A stretch of 23,147 nt of DNA, taken from Spirochaetales bacterium (GTDB taxonomy: Bacteria; Spirochaetota; Spirochaetia; SZUA-6; DRHE01). The position numbers and the translations under genes were made by a program. The stretch is from positions 1 to 23,147 of the forward strand of contig JAFGQJ010000356.1 in NCBI GenBank assembly GCA_016935715.1, in the 5' to 3' direction. Shown piece by piece: positions 7,901 through 14,812 of this stretch (the first letter of the stretch is position 1; the number at the start of each line of letters is the position of its first letter). The notes below the pieces were generated by a model that saw only the letters and a list, made by a program, of their open reading frames with translations, made no database searches and had not been told where the DNA came from.

Positions 7901-9391
7901 GCCCAGAGCAGAGATGATCACATCCGCGGCAATCCTTTCGCTCTGACCCGAGACGGGTATCGGCCGGCGCCGGTCGGAGGCATCCGGTGGTCCCAGCCGC
8001 ATTTTGGAGCACAGCAGCTCACTCACCTTTCCGCTCTTGCCGCGGATCTCCCTGGGCGCCAGCAGGAAGTGCAGCTTGATTCCCTCCTCCTCGGCAGCCT
8101 CTACCTCCTCCGCCTGGGCCGGCATTTCCGCCCGCGTGCGGCGGTAGATCAGCAGCGCCTCTTTGGCCCCCAGCCTGCGGGCCGTGCGCACCGAGTCGAT
8201 GGCCGTGTTGCCGCCTCCGATTACCGCCACCACTTTGCCCTTCACCGCGGCGGAGGACTTTCCGTTTTGCGCGTAGCGCAGGAACTCCAGGGCGGGCAGC
8301 ACTCCCTCCAGCTGTTCCCCTTCGATGGCCAGCTTCCTGCTCTTCTGCGTGCCGGCGGCGATGAAAACGGCCTTGAAACCCTGCGCGCGCAGGCTCTGGA
8401 CCGTATTCTCTCCGCCGAAGGGAGCGTTGGTCCTGATTTCGACCCCCGCTTTCTCGATCACCCCCACTTCGTAGTCCAGAATATCGTCGGGCAGGCGGTA
8501 CTGGGGGATGCCGTAGCGCAACATCCCTCCGGTTTTGGGCATGGCCTCGAAGACGACCGGCTGATAACCGAGCTTGGCCAGGTCGTACGCCGCGGTCAGT
8601 CCGGCCGGTCCGGCCCCGATGACGGCGACCTTGGCCTTTTTCCTGCCTTCGGGCTTAGCCGCCTCCAGATACTCAGCCATTTCCTCCTGGTGACTCATCT
8701 CCCAATCCGAGGCGAAGCGCTTGAGGGCGCGGATCTCGACGGCCTGGTCGAGATTGGCGCGGTTGCAGGCATCTTCACACAGGCCGCAGACCCGTCCGCA
8801 CACCGCGGGCAGGGGAATGCGGTCGCGTATCAGCTCCACCGCGTCTTTGAACCTGCCCTCCCGGATGAGGGAAACGTAGCCGTGGGCATTGCACTGCGCC
8901 GGGCAGGCGTCGCTGCAGGGACTCTTGCCCCTCTTCTCGATGGCGAACACATTGGGTGCGGCTTGGGGAAAGGGGCGGTAGATCGCCCGGCGGGTTCCCA
9001 GCCGTTCGTCGAACTCGCTCGCCATGGGAACCGGACAGTGCTTCTCGCATTCCCCGCAGCCCGTACACTTGGCTTCGTCCACGTAGCGGGCCTTGCGCAG
9101 CACCTTGACGTCGAAGTTCCCGGGTTCGCCGCTCACCGACTGGACCTCGGAGAGGGTCATCAGGTTGATGTTCAAGTGCCGGGCGCAATCGACCAATTTG
9201 GGGCTCATGATGCACATCGAGCAATCGTTGGTGGGAAAGGTCTTGTCCAGCTGGGCCATGATGCCGCCGATCGCGGGGGAGGATTCCACCAAATCGACTC
9301 GAAAACCGGTCTCCGCAAGGTCGAGGGAGGCCTGGATGCCGGCGATTCCTCCTCCGACGACCAGTACCGAACCGCTGCCTTTTTGACTCAT
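4937..9391 (-). CDS. hdrA: giant HdrA-GltD-HdrA fusion flavoprotein (1484 aa)
   Basis: The start is the ATG at 9391 (ATGA overlap with hdrC, AAGGAGA in front). The first HdrA module has FAD motif G-G-G-I-A-G (13-18), D-C-S-M-C (56-60) and one ferredoxin motif C-T-G-C-G-E-C-x3-C-P (109-120). A GltD/NfnB-like block is inserted next: eight-cysteine N-terminal region (159-209), FAD motif G-A-G-P-A-G (259-264) and NAD(P)H motif G-G-G-N-T-A (392-397). A seven-cysteine stretch (627-643) and the HdrA motifs Q-C-V-G-S-R (725-730) and C-S-S-V-C-C (739-744) follow. A second HdrA runs from F-V-C-H-C-G (931-936) through G-G-G-P-A-G (1072-1077), Q-C-V-G-S-R and C-S-R-V-C-C to two C-terminal ferredoxin motifs (1415-1456). 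That is three predicted FAD sites in one chain. Inferred role: electron-bifurcating core linking FlxD, HdrC, ferredoxin and possibly NADPH. Confidence 0.9.
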   Translation of the reverse strand: MSQKGSGSVLVVGGGIAGIQASLDLAETGFRVDLVESSPAIGGIMAQLDKTFPTNDCSMCIMSPKLVDCARHLNINLMTLSEVQSVSGEPGNFDVKVLRKARYVDEAKCTGCGECEKHCPVPMASEFDERLGTRRAIYRPFPQAAPNVFAIEKRGKSPCSDACPAQCNAHGYVSLIREGRFKDAVELIRDRIPLPAVCGRVCGLCEDACNRANLDQAVEIRALKRFASDWEMSHQEEMAEYLEAAKPEGRKKAKVAVIGAGPAGLTAAYDLAKLGYQPVVFEAMPKTGGMLRYGIPQYRLPDDILDYEVGVIEKAGVEIRTNAPFGGENTVQSLRAQGFKAVFIAAGTQKSRKLAIEGEQLEGVLPALEFLRYAQNGKSSAAVKGKVVAVIGGGNTAIDSVRTARRLGAKEALLIYRRTRAEMPAQAEEVEAAEEEGIKLHFLLAPREIRGKSGKVSELLCSKMRLGPPDASDRRRPIPVSGQSERIAADVIISALGQEVDTALVDSEGGKLDMARGLVKADPVTLETSMPGVFAGGDLVGAGGYVVHAIAHGHAAAESIDRYLNKKDLREGRTAEPVLTAPMPEEYHEKKARTPIPMLDASKRVGSFAEVELGLSEQQAIEEASRCLNCGGCCECLQCVAHCEADAIDHTQKDREVELHVGAILVASGCEKYDPKPMYHLGYGKYADVVTSIQFERILSASGPFEGHIQRPSDGKLPKKVAFIQCVGSRDPVAGNEHCSSVCCMYAIKEAVIAKEHEHEIEPTIFYMDIRAHGKDFDRYYERAKNEYGIKFTRARPSGVERDESTGKLVLEYETDGGKVFHEEFDLVVLSIGFQAGESVRKVGRQLGLPLNRYGFIATRPFNTVETKVPGIYVCGPAQEPKDIPETVMQASAGAAAAGEVLASSRWTEIVEKTYPEEKDVRGEPLRVGVFVCHCGINIAATVRVPEVVEYAKTLPYVAYAEANLYTCSQDTQAHIRDMIEEHDLNRVVVASCTPRTHEPLFQETIREAGLNRHLFEMANIRDQCSWVHMGLRDEATEKAKDLARMAVAKVRMVEPLPTMSLEVTQSALVLGGGPAGMSAALSLAAQGFPVDLVEKSDRLGGNLNNVFSTVEGRDTRPLLEEMRSRIEANDKITVHLDSTPETVQGFVGQFKTTINGNGKGSREIAHGVVIIATGARESKPAEYLYGQDERVVTGQEFEKLLHDTPAEQLPARVVFIQCVGSREEGHMYCSRVCCRESIKNALSLKKRRPEAEVYILFRDIRTYGFSESYYQQAREAGVSFLRYDPQAKPVVRKKGAKLLVSVQDLQSGETIEIPDPDALVLAARIDAEPGNTAVSQLLKVPLNQDGFFLEAHVKLRPVDFATEGVYLAGMAHNPKTIEEAIVQGRAAAARAATVIGKDHYQGEATVSEVNELLCIGCGTCVEICPYSAVSLDEESGKAKVNPALCKCCGSCAAACRMGAIQQKGFDDREILDMIDSALLEEYR

Positions 9392-9879
9392 GACTGATGT
9401 ATCTCCTTCAGGCCACGCGTAAGTTTGCTTTTTACCGTTTTCTCGATCTCCGCCGGGTCGTTGTTTTTTACATCCGCCCAGAGAGCCTCGGCAAGCCCGT
9501 GGCGGATCTCCTGGGCCAGAACGTCCACCCGTTTGATCTTCTCCCGCATGTCCTTGGGCACATAGCCCTGTTCCACCGCCATGTCGCGCAGCACGGCCAT
9601 CACGTCGGTGAAACGCACGTCCTGGGGACAGCGGGCGAAGCAGGTGTAGCACTGGGTGCAGTACCACAGCAGCTCCGAGGACAGAAGCTTCTCCTTTTCT
9701 CCCAGAAGCGCTTGGCGTATGAACAGGCGCGGATTGAAGCGTTCGTCGATCTCGGATACAGGGCAGGAAGCGGTGCAGGTGCCGCAGGAAAAGCAGCGTT
9801 TGAAAAAGCTCGCTCCCGGCCGGGATGCCACCTCGTATTTGAAATCCTTGTCCAGCTCGGTCATGACGATGTCAGCCAC
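9388..9879 (-). CDS. hdrC: HdrC-like 4Fe-4S subunit
   Basis: This 163-residue protein matches heterodisulfide reductase subunit C. It has two 4Fe-4S motifs: C-F-S-C-G-T-C-x3-C-P (29-40) and C-T-Q-C-Y-T-C-x3-C-P (74-85). In canonical complexes HdrC carries electrons from HdrA to the catalytic HdrB. Here HdrB is absent, so HdrC must have another partner. The neighbour directly upstream is metF, which makes MetFV the obvious candidate. The start is GTG at 9879 with GGAGG eight bases upstream. The stop overlaps the fusion hdrA start (ATGA). Confidence 0.9.
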   Translation of the reverse strand: MADIVMTELDKDFKYEVASRPGASFFKRCFSCGTCTASCPVSEIDERFNPRLFIRQALLGEKEKLLSSELLWYCTQCYTCFARCPQDVRFTDVMAVLRDMAVEQGYVPKDMREKIKRVDVLAQEIRHGLAEALWADVKNNDPAEIEKTVKSKLTRGLKEIHQS

Positions 9880-9931
9880 CGTAATCCTCCAAAAAGGTTG
9901 TGTTTATTTATGACTCTCCCCAGTCGAGAGC
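9880..9931 (-). other. 52-base gap between metF and hdrC with small hairpin
   Basis: This is the only sizeable gap within the core operon. It contains a 5-bp inverted repeat (CTCTC 9914-9918, GAGAG 9926-9930), then an A/T-rich stretch and the hdrC ribosome site. The hairpin has no following T-run on the minus strand, so it is not a convincing terminator. It could tune message processing between the metVF and hdr/flx parts. Confidence 0.3.
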
Positions 9932-10882
9932 TCATGCAGCCTTAGGTCTGGGAAGCAGTCCGGCATCCTGCACGATGCCCCGGACCGTTCGTTCCGCTTC
10001 GATGGCCATGATGTGGACACCCGCCACACCTTCCATCCGGCGGAACTGTTCGATCTGCTCGAGGGCGAAGGCTCTGCCCTCCTCCTTTACATCCGTGGCG
10101 TTTTCGAAGCGCTCCATCAGGGAGTCGGGAATCGAGATGCCGGCCACGCTCGACTTCATGTAGCGCAGCATGCCGAGCGAGCGGATCGGGGTGATTCCGG
10201 CCAGGATCTTCACCTTCTTGTGCAGGTCCCGGGCTACCACGTCCTCCATCCAGCGCTGAAAGCAATCCATGTCGTATACGCACTGGGTTTGCACGAAATC
10301 CACCCCGGCGTTTGCTTTCTTTTCCAGACGGCTCACCCGCCATTCCAGGGGATCGGCAAAGGGATTGGCCGCCGCCCCTATGAAGAAGCGCGGTTCATGG
10401 ATCTCCGACTTTTTGTTGTTGCGGATCTCTTCCCCGCACTGAAAGGTTTTCTCGTCCCGCATCTGCTTCACCATGTAGATCAGCTGTACCGAGTCGATGT
10501 CATAAACCTGCTTGGCCTGCGGGTGGTTGCCGAAGCTCTGGTGGTCTCCGGTCAAACACAGCAGGTTGCGCGCCCCGTTGAGGTAGGCGCCCAGCAGATC
10601 CGCCTGAATGGCCAGGCGGTTGCGGTCCCTGCAGGTCATCTGAACCACCGGCTCCAAACCCCTGGCCATGACGTAGAAGGCCGTACCGATCGAAGATATG
10701 CGCACGATTGCGGTCTGATTGTCGGTGATATTGACGGCATCCACAGCCCCGCTGAGGGCGGCGATCTTGTCGTCCAGCACGCTCATGTCCACGCTCTTGG
10801 GAGGACCGAGCTCTCCGGTTACGACGAACTCGCCTTTGGAAAGAAGCTTCTCGAGATTGCTGTCGGACTTGAGTTCGCTCAC
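9932..10882 (-). CDS. metF: 5,10-methylenetetrahydrofolate reductase, MetF
   Basis: The protein is 316 residues of the MTHFR TIM barrel, which interconverts methylene-THF and methyl-THF on a flavin. The acidic motif near the N-terminus is T-G-E-L-G-P-P (22-28), with Glu24 matching the catalytic Glu28 of E. coli MetF. Typical MTHFR segments A-A-A-N-P and L-A-G-I-T-P-I-R are also present. A much longer reading frame extends upstream into metV, but the GTG at 10882 overlaps the metV stop as GTGA and has GGGAGGATG about 12 bases upstream. This gives the usual family length. The partner MetV is encoded directly upstream. The NADH-using site of one-component enzymes is probably replaced by electron supply through MetV and the Hdr/Flx proteins (inference). 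Confidence 0.93.
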   Translation of the reverse strand: MSELKSDSNLEKLLSKGEFVVTGELGPPKSVDMSVLDDKIAALSGAVDAVNITDNQTAIVRISSIGTAFYVMARGLEPVVQMTCRDRNRLAIQADLLGAYLNGARNLLCLTGDHQSFGNHPQAKQVYDIDSVQLIYMVKQMRDEKTFQCGEEIRNNKKSEIHEPRFFIGAAANPFADPLEWRVSRLEKKANAGVDFVQTQCVYDMDCFQRWMEDVVARDLHKKVKILAGITPIRSLGMLRYMKSSVAGISIPDSLMERFENATDVKEEGRAFALEQIEQFRRMEGVAGVHIMAIEAERTVRGIVQDAGLLPRPKAA

Positions 10883-11541
10883 AGCTTGACATCCTCCCTG
10901 ACGAGTGTTCTCGGTCCGCCGTCGTGGGACTTCGACCAGTCCTGGGGCGGGCGGATGGGCATCATCGTATCCAGGCGGTTGAGGCTCTTCAGTCGCTGGT
11001 AGATCAGGTTCCAGCCGCAGTCCAGGTTCTCCGGATCCACCTCGCATTTCCCGTTTTCGCTTCCTCCGCAGGGACCGTTCATCAGTCCCTTGGAACAACG
11101 GGTTCGCGGGCAAATCCCGCCGGTCAGATCCAGGACGCAGTCTCCACAGCCCAGGCAGCGCTCCATCCAGTATCCGGCGCCTTCATTCGAACCCATGAAC
11201 AGGGTATTCAGAGCGGGAAGCACCGGCTTGTCGGGGAAGAAATCCGACATCATCTGCACCCCGGCCCCGCAGGCCATGGACAGAACCACGTCCACGGCCG
11301 CTACCTGTTCTCTGATTTCGTCGATGAACTCCCGGTCGCACTGCCTTTCGATCGACACCCCCTTGATTTCGCCGAATGGCTTCTTGGCCATGCGCAGGGC
11401 GGCGGACAGGACCTTGACTTCCTTTTCCCCTCCGGCAAGGCACACGGTCACGCAGGTGTCGCAGCCCACGACCAGTATGCGTTTGCCCTCGGGGAGCATC
11501 TCCAGGATTTCGTTTATCGGTTTTTGTTCTGCAACGATCAT
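10879..11541 (-). CDS. metV: MetV, iron-sulfur/zinc partner of MetF
   Basis: The 220-residue protein is the MetV-type 'methylenetetrahydrofolate reductase C-terminal' family, the small subunit of two-component MTHFR in acetogens. The N-terminal half carries C-D-T-C-x3-C (27-34), Cys68 and C-G-A-G (91). The C-terminal half has a dense cysteine region, C-L-G-C-G-D-C-x8-C-P-x3-C (129-149), then N-G-P-C-G-G (155-160) and further cysteines. Such a set can hold 4Fe-4S clusters and a zinc. It should pass electrons to the MetF flavin. The ATG at 11541 overlaps the upstream MvhD-like stop (ATGA), and its stop overlaps the metF start. Confidence 0.92.
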   Translation of the reverse strand: MIVAEQKPINEILEMLPEGKRILVVGCDTCVTVCLAGGEKEVKVLSAALRMAKKPFGEIKGVSIERQCDREFIDEIREQVAAVDVVLSMACGAGVQMMSDFFPDKPVLPALNTLFMGSNEGAGYWMERCLGCGDCVLDLTGGICPRTRCSKGLMNGPCGGSENGKCEVDPENLDCGWNLIYQRLKSLNRLDTMMPIRPPQDWSKSHDGGPRTLVREDVKL

Positions 11542-11930
11542 TCGTGTTTTCCTTCCGAATGCCCCTCCTGGGCCAGGCGCAGCAGGGTGTCGTGCAGCCG
11601 CTTGCCTTCATCCGGAGCGGCAAAGACCATCTCCACGAATCTCCCCTCCACCCCCGCCTCGGAGAGCATCTTTTTTATGCGGGCGACTTTGCGCTCGGCT
11701 TTGAGGTTGCCGTCCATGTGCTTGCAGTTTTCCTTGCGGCAGCCGAGCACGATCACCCCGCTTGCGCCGTTCTGCAGGTTCTCCATGAGCAACACTTCGT
11801 TTACGCTTCCCGTACAGGGAAGCTCGAAGGTCTTGAACCGGGCCGGGAGTGTGTATCCCTCCTCGGTCATACGCGCCAGCGCTCGCTTGGCGCCCTCTTT
11901 GCAGTGCATGATCAGAATTGAATCAGCCAA
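11538..11930 (-). CDS. mvhD: second MvhD-like [2Fe-2S] subunit, one cysteine short
   Basis: This 130-residue protein has the MvhD fold pattern but a changed cluster site. Cysteines lie at 10, 39, 64 and 69. The usual C-x2-C at the N-terminus (C-N-W-C in FlxD) is reduced to a single cysteine in M-H-C-K-E-G. Four ligands are enough for one [2Fe-2S] cluster, so it may still be active. It precedes metV directly, as MvhD accompanies MetFV in Moorella-type complexes. The start is a TTG at 11930, supported by AAGGAG seven bases upstream. Family assignment is firm; the exact electron partner is inferred. Confidence 0.82.
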   Translation of the reverse strand: MADSILIMHCKEGAKRALARMTEEGYTLPARFKTFELPCTGSVNEVLLMENLQNGASGVIVLGCRKENCKHMDGNLKAERKVARIKKMLSEAGVEGRFVEMVFAAPDEGKRLHDTLLRLAQEGHSEGKHE

Positions 11931-11953
11931 CTCCAGACTCCTTCAACATCGCT

Positions 11954-13528
11954 CTACAGTGCCTGCATCGCCGCCAGGACGCTCTCCTGGCTGAGATTGC
12001 GCAGCGTGATCGCTTCCGCCGGGCACTCGGCGGCACAGATCCCGCATCCCTGGCAGGCGGTTGTGATCGGCTGGGCGACTCTGTCCTCGATATTCTTTCC
12101 CATGGCATGATAGGGACATAACCGGACGCAGGTCAGGCAATAGACGCATTTCTCCGCATCCACGGAAGCGACATGTTCCACCGGTGTAATGCCCTCCGGG
12201 ATCATCCACGCTTTCAGGGCCTGCACCATGGAAGCCGCGTCGGCGGACACACCGCTGGCGTCCATGTTTCCCCGGGCGCTTCCGCATACCAGCACGCCGG
12301 GATGATTCGATTCATTGGCCAACCGCCAGAGCGAGTAGGGTTGGGTGTACTGGTTGCCCAGCAGGCGAAGCCCGAGGGTTCTGGCTGCCTCCAATGCCGA
12401 AGCGCTGAGCCCACAGGCTCCCGGAATAACCACCCGGTCCGGATTGCTGATGCGGAAGGCGGAACCGGTTTGCGGGTCCTCACCTGTGATCTCGAAATCT
12501 CCGAACTCGTTTTGAAGGCGAAGATTCCGGTATTTGATGAAGATCACTCCCATCTCCCGGGTCAGGTCGTAGAGCTCCTGCAGACCCGGCAGGGCGACAC
12601 GCAGCTGTTTGAGCAGGATCCAGATCTCCGCGTGGGAGCGCTCCTTGATCACTTTGGCGGCGGTGAGAACATCCTGGATAACCTCCGGTGGTGTCTCTGC
12701 ACGGCAGTCCAGAACGAATACGATTCTGCCTTTGATCGGCTGGTGCTCACGGATCCGCTCGTAAGCTTGAGTCAGATTCCAGGAACCGATCTCTTCCGCG
12801 GGCGCCTCTAAACGTTCCGGCGCGAAGATCACGGCCCCGAATTCCCTCTGCCCGCCTCCGTCGAAGCTGACTGTAAATCCCTCTTCTACCCTCCGGATCG
12901 CGCCCATCGCCGTCTCGGGGAACACGGCGACATCCTCGCTTGTACGCACCCGCTGCGTAAGCTCCTGGATCAGACCGGGGTGACGGAGTCCCTCGGCCAG
13001 GCAACCCGGAGCCAGGGGCGGGTCCGTGGTTTCCACCAGATCCACGCTGAGCTTCTCTCCGGACAGCTCCAGGGCGGCTTTCAGGCCGGAGTACCCGCTG
13101 CCGAAGATGAGGATGCTTCGTTTGAACTTGACCGGTCGATCCTTCACGGGGGCGCTGTCTGCCAGCAGACGGCTTAGAGATTCCAACCGGCCGACCAGAT
13201 TTTCCTCGATCACATCGGGATCTTCGTACAGATCGAGGATGCTCGATTTAATGTCCGTAGCCAGCCACTGGCCGGGATCCAGCCCGAGTTTTTGCGCGGC
13301 CAGGGTATAGAACCCGCTCTCCTCCAGGTAGGGGCAGCCGGCGAACAGGATCTTCTTTCCCGATATGCGCTGCAATTTCTTTTCCGGTTCTTCACAGGCC
13401 TTGTCCAAAACAATGAGCTTGTCAACCGTGGAACTTTTTGCCAGCCTCTTGGTGAGGTTTGCGGTCTGAAGGGGACCCTTGGAACTGCACTGGTGATCGC
13501 AGAGAACTGCAACGATCGAATCGCTCAT
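11954..13528 (-). CDS. degenerate HdrA-like flavoprotein with C-terminal ferredoxin domain
   Basis: This 524-residue protein is a divergent HdrA relative. The first 135 residues form an extra domain with C-D-H-Q-C (10-14) and F-A-G-C-P (62-66), reminiscent of but different from the HdrA head domain. A Rossmann FAD motif G-S-G-Y-S-G (143-148) follows. The Q-C-V-G-S-R and C-S-R-V-C-C cysteines of normal HdrA are absent; the matching place reads V-L-D-C-R-A (272-277). The C-terminus has two intact ferredoxin motifs: C-V-Y-C-L-T-C-x3-C-P (461-472) and C-Q-G-C-G-I-C-x3-C-P (492-503). Its ATG overlaps the upstream gene (ATGA) and has TAGGAG in front. It lacks the inserted ferredoxin that its upstream partner has, so the two may work as one split HdrA (inference). 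Confidence 0.8.
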   Translation of the reverse strand: MSDSIVAVLCDHQCSSKGPLQTANLTKRLAKSSTVDKLIVLDKACEEPEKKLQRISGKKILFAGCPYLEESGFYTLAAQKLGLDPGQWLATDIKSSILDLYEDPDVIEENLVGRLESLSRLLADSAPVKDRPVKFKRSILIFGSGYSGLKAALELSGEKLSVDLVETTDPPLAPGCLAEGLRHPGLIQELTQRVRTSEDVAVFPETAMGAIRRVEEGFTVSFDGGGQREFGAVIFAPERLEAPAEEIGSWNLTQAYERIREHQPIKGRIVFVLDCRAETPPEVIQDVLTAAKVIKERSHAEIWILLKQLRVALPGLQELYDLTREMGVIFIKYRNLRLQNEFGDFEITGEDPQTGSAFRISNPDRVVIPGACGLSASALEAARTLGLRLLGNQYTQPYSLWRLANESNHPGVLVCGSARGNMDASGVSADAASMVQALKAWMIPEGITPVEHVASVDAEKCVYCLTCVRLCPYHAMGKNIEDRVAQPITTACQGCGICAAECPAEAITLRNLSQESVLAAMQAL

Positions 13529-14721
13529 GGTTTTTCTCCTAGGTTTTGCATCACCTTCCGGGAAACCGCAGCAGCATCCTCGACGCAGTCGTCGATGCGC
13601 ATCGGTCGTTTGCAGGCTCCCGCGGTGAACACGCGGTTGCCTGTGGCAGAGCTTCCGTTGCCGGTCGGTCTGATAAAACCGGCCGTATCCAGATCAAGGC
13701 TGAACATATCCGCCAGGTTTTCCGAATCCGCGGCCGGGGTGATCCCGTTGGACAGCACCACCACATCGTAGGATTGTTCCCGGCAGGCCAGCTCGGGCAG
13801 GGATTCATAGCGTACGACGGGCAGACCCTGCTCGTCGGTCTTGATGCTGATGGGATTGCTGGCGATCAGATTGATTTTACCCTGGATCCGGTTCCAGAAC
13901 TCGTCGAAGTTTTTCCCGAAGCGCTGGATGTCCATGTAATAGAAATCGATATTCAGATCGGGGTATTCCTCTTTGAGCCGTCCGGCCATGCGCAGGGCAT
14001 AGGCGCAGCAGACGCGGCTGCAATGTTTCTGTCCCTCCATCACGCTTCGTGACCCTACGCACTGTACGAAGGCCATGCTCCGAGCCTCCCGGGGAAGGTA
14101 CTTCTCCTGGAAGAAGAGATTCTCCATCTGGCTGCCGGTAACGACCCGCGGATTGGTTCCGAAACCCCACTTGCGATTGATCTCCGGATTGAAGGGTTCG
14201 TAGCCGGCGGCCACCACCAGGCCGTCCACCTGAAGCGTGCTCGTCCGGGTCGATCGGTTCAGGTCGATCGCCCCTACCGGACAGGCATCCACGCACTTGC
14301 CGCAGGCCGTACACCTCTCGTTGACGAAATACTTCCAGCCAGGGACTCTCTCGATCGCCTGTTCCGGACAGGCCTCCTGGCAGCGCCCGCATTCCACGCA
14401 GGCCTTCCAGTCGATCGGGTTGGCGGTGGTTTGAATGTCGAGCTCCATGGCATCGTCTGCCGCGCGATATCCGACGGGGCGGCTGGAGAAGTGGCACTGA
14501 GTGGTCGATTGGTTCTTGAGAGTCGCTACGGCCTCCCGCACCAGACAAACGCCGCAGCGAACACATTCGTCCGTGGCCTTGCAGCCGTAGAATACGGCTT
14601 GTCCGCCGGGATAGGGATTCTTATCCACCAGAAAAACTTCCATCCCGGCTTGGGAGAGATTGTTCGCAACCGAGATTCCGGAAATCCCCGCGCCGATCAC
14701 ACATACCTTTCTTGAAGCCAA
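13525..14721 (-). CDS. hdrA: short HdrA-like flavoprotein with inserted ferredoxin
   Basis: About 398 residues of the HdrA core. Order of features: FAD motif G-A-G-I-S-G (10-15), a four-cysteine group (47, 53, 56, 59), two 4Fe-4S motifs C-V-E-C-G-R-C-x3-C-P (108-119) and C-T-A-C-G-K-C-x3-C-P (137-148), then Q-C-V-G-S-R (220-225) and C-S-R-V-C-C (234-239). It lacks both the VCHCG head domain and the C-terminal ferredoxin of full HdrA. No ATG fits. The TTG at 14721 has AAAGGG upstream and gives a normal N-terminus. An in-frame TTG at 14742 has no ribosome site. It is the first gene of the hdr-met-flx run and overlaps the next by ATGA. Confidence 0.85.
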   Translation of the reverse strand: MASRKVCVIGAGISGISVANNLSQAGMEVFLVDKNPYPGGQAVFYGCKATDECVRCGVCLVREAVATLKNQSTTQCHFSSRPVGYRAADDAMELDIQTTANPIDWKACVECGRCQEACPEQAIERVPGWKYFVNERCTACGKCVDACPVGAIDLNRSTRTSTLQVDGLVVAAGYEPFNPEINRKWGFGTNPRVVTGSQMENLFFQEKYLPREARSMAFVQCVGSRSVMEGQKHCSRVCCAYALRMAGRLKEEYPDLNIDFYYMDIQRFGKNFDEFWNRIQGKINLIASNPISIKTDEQGLPVVRYESLPELACREQSYDVVVLSNGITPAADSENLADMFSLDLDTAGFIRPTGNGSSATGNRVFTAGACKRPMRIDDCVEDAAAVSRKVMQNLGEKP

Positions 14722-14763
14722 TCTTCTACCCTTTTCTGACAAAAATGGTTGTTTATAGCCGGT

Positions 14764-14769
14764 ATTATA
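14764..14769 (-). promoter_or_regulatory. -10 box of the hdr-met-flx operon
   Basis: A perfect TATAAT reads on the minus strand, which would start transcription near 14757 and leave a leader of about 35 bases before the TTG at 14721. No recognisable -35 lies 16-19 bases upstream (sequences there are AAAGCA or AAAAGC). The promoter may therefore need an activator. Confidence 0.5.
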
Positions 14770-14812
14770 GTGGAAGAAGGGACATTGCTTTTGTAAATTT
14801 GTTTATTTTTTA

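Noticed and set aside
5381..9397. A 1338-codon open frame on the plus strand, opposite the HdrA fusion
   Set aside because: Antisense shadow of a G+C-rich gene. It has no recognisable domains, while the minus strand encodes clear HdrA and GltD motifs throughout.
9392..9667. N-terminal extension of the HdrA fusion by 92 residues
   Set aside because: It lies within hdrC in another frame. The ATG at 9391 has a ribosome site and the expected HdrA start.
10883..11113. N-terminal extension of MetF by 77 residues
   Set aside because: It lies inside metV in another frame. The GTG overlapping the metV stop gives the normal MetF length.
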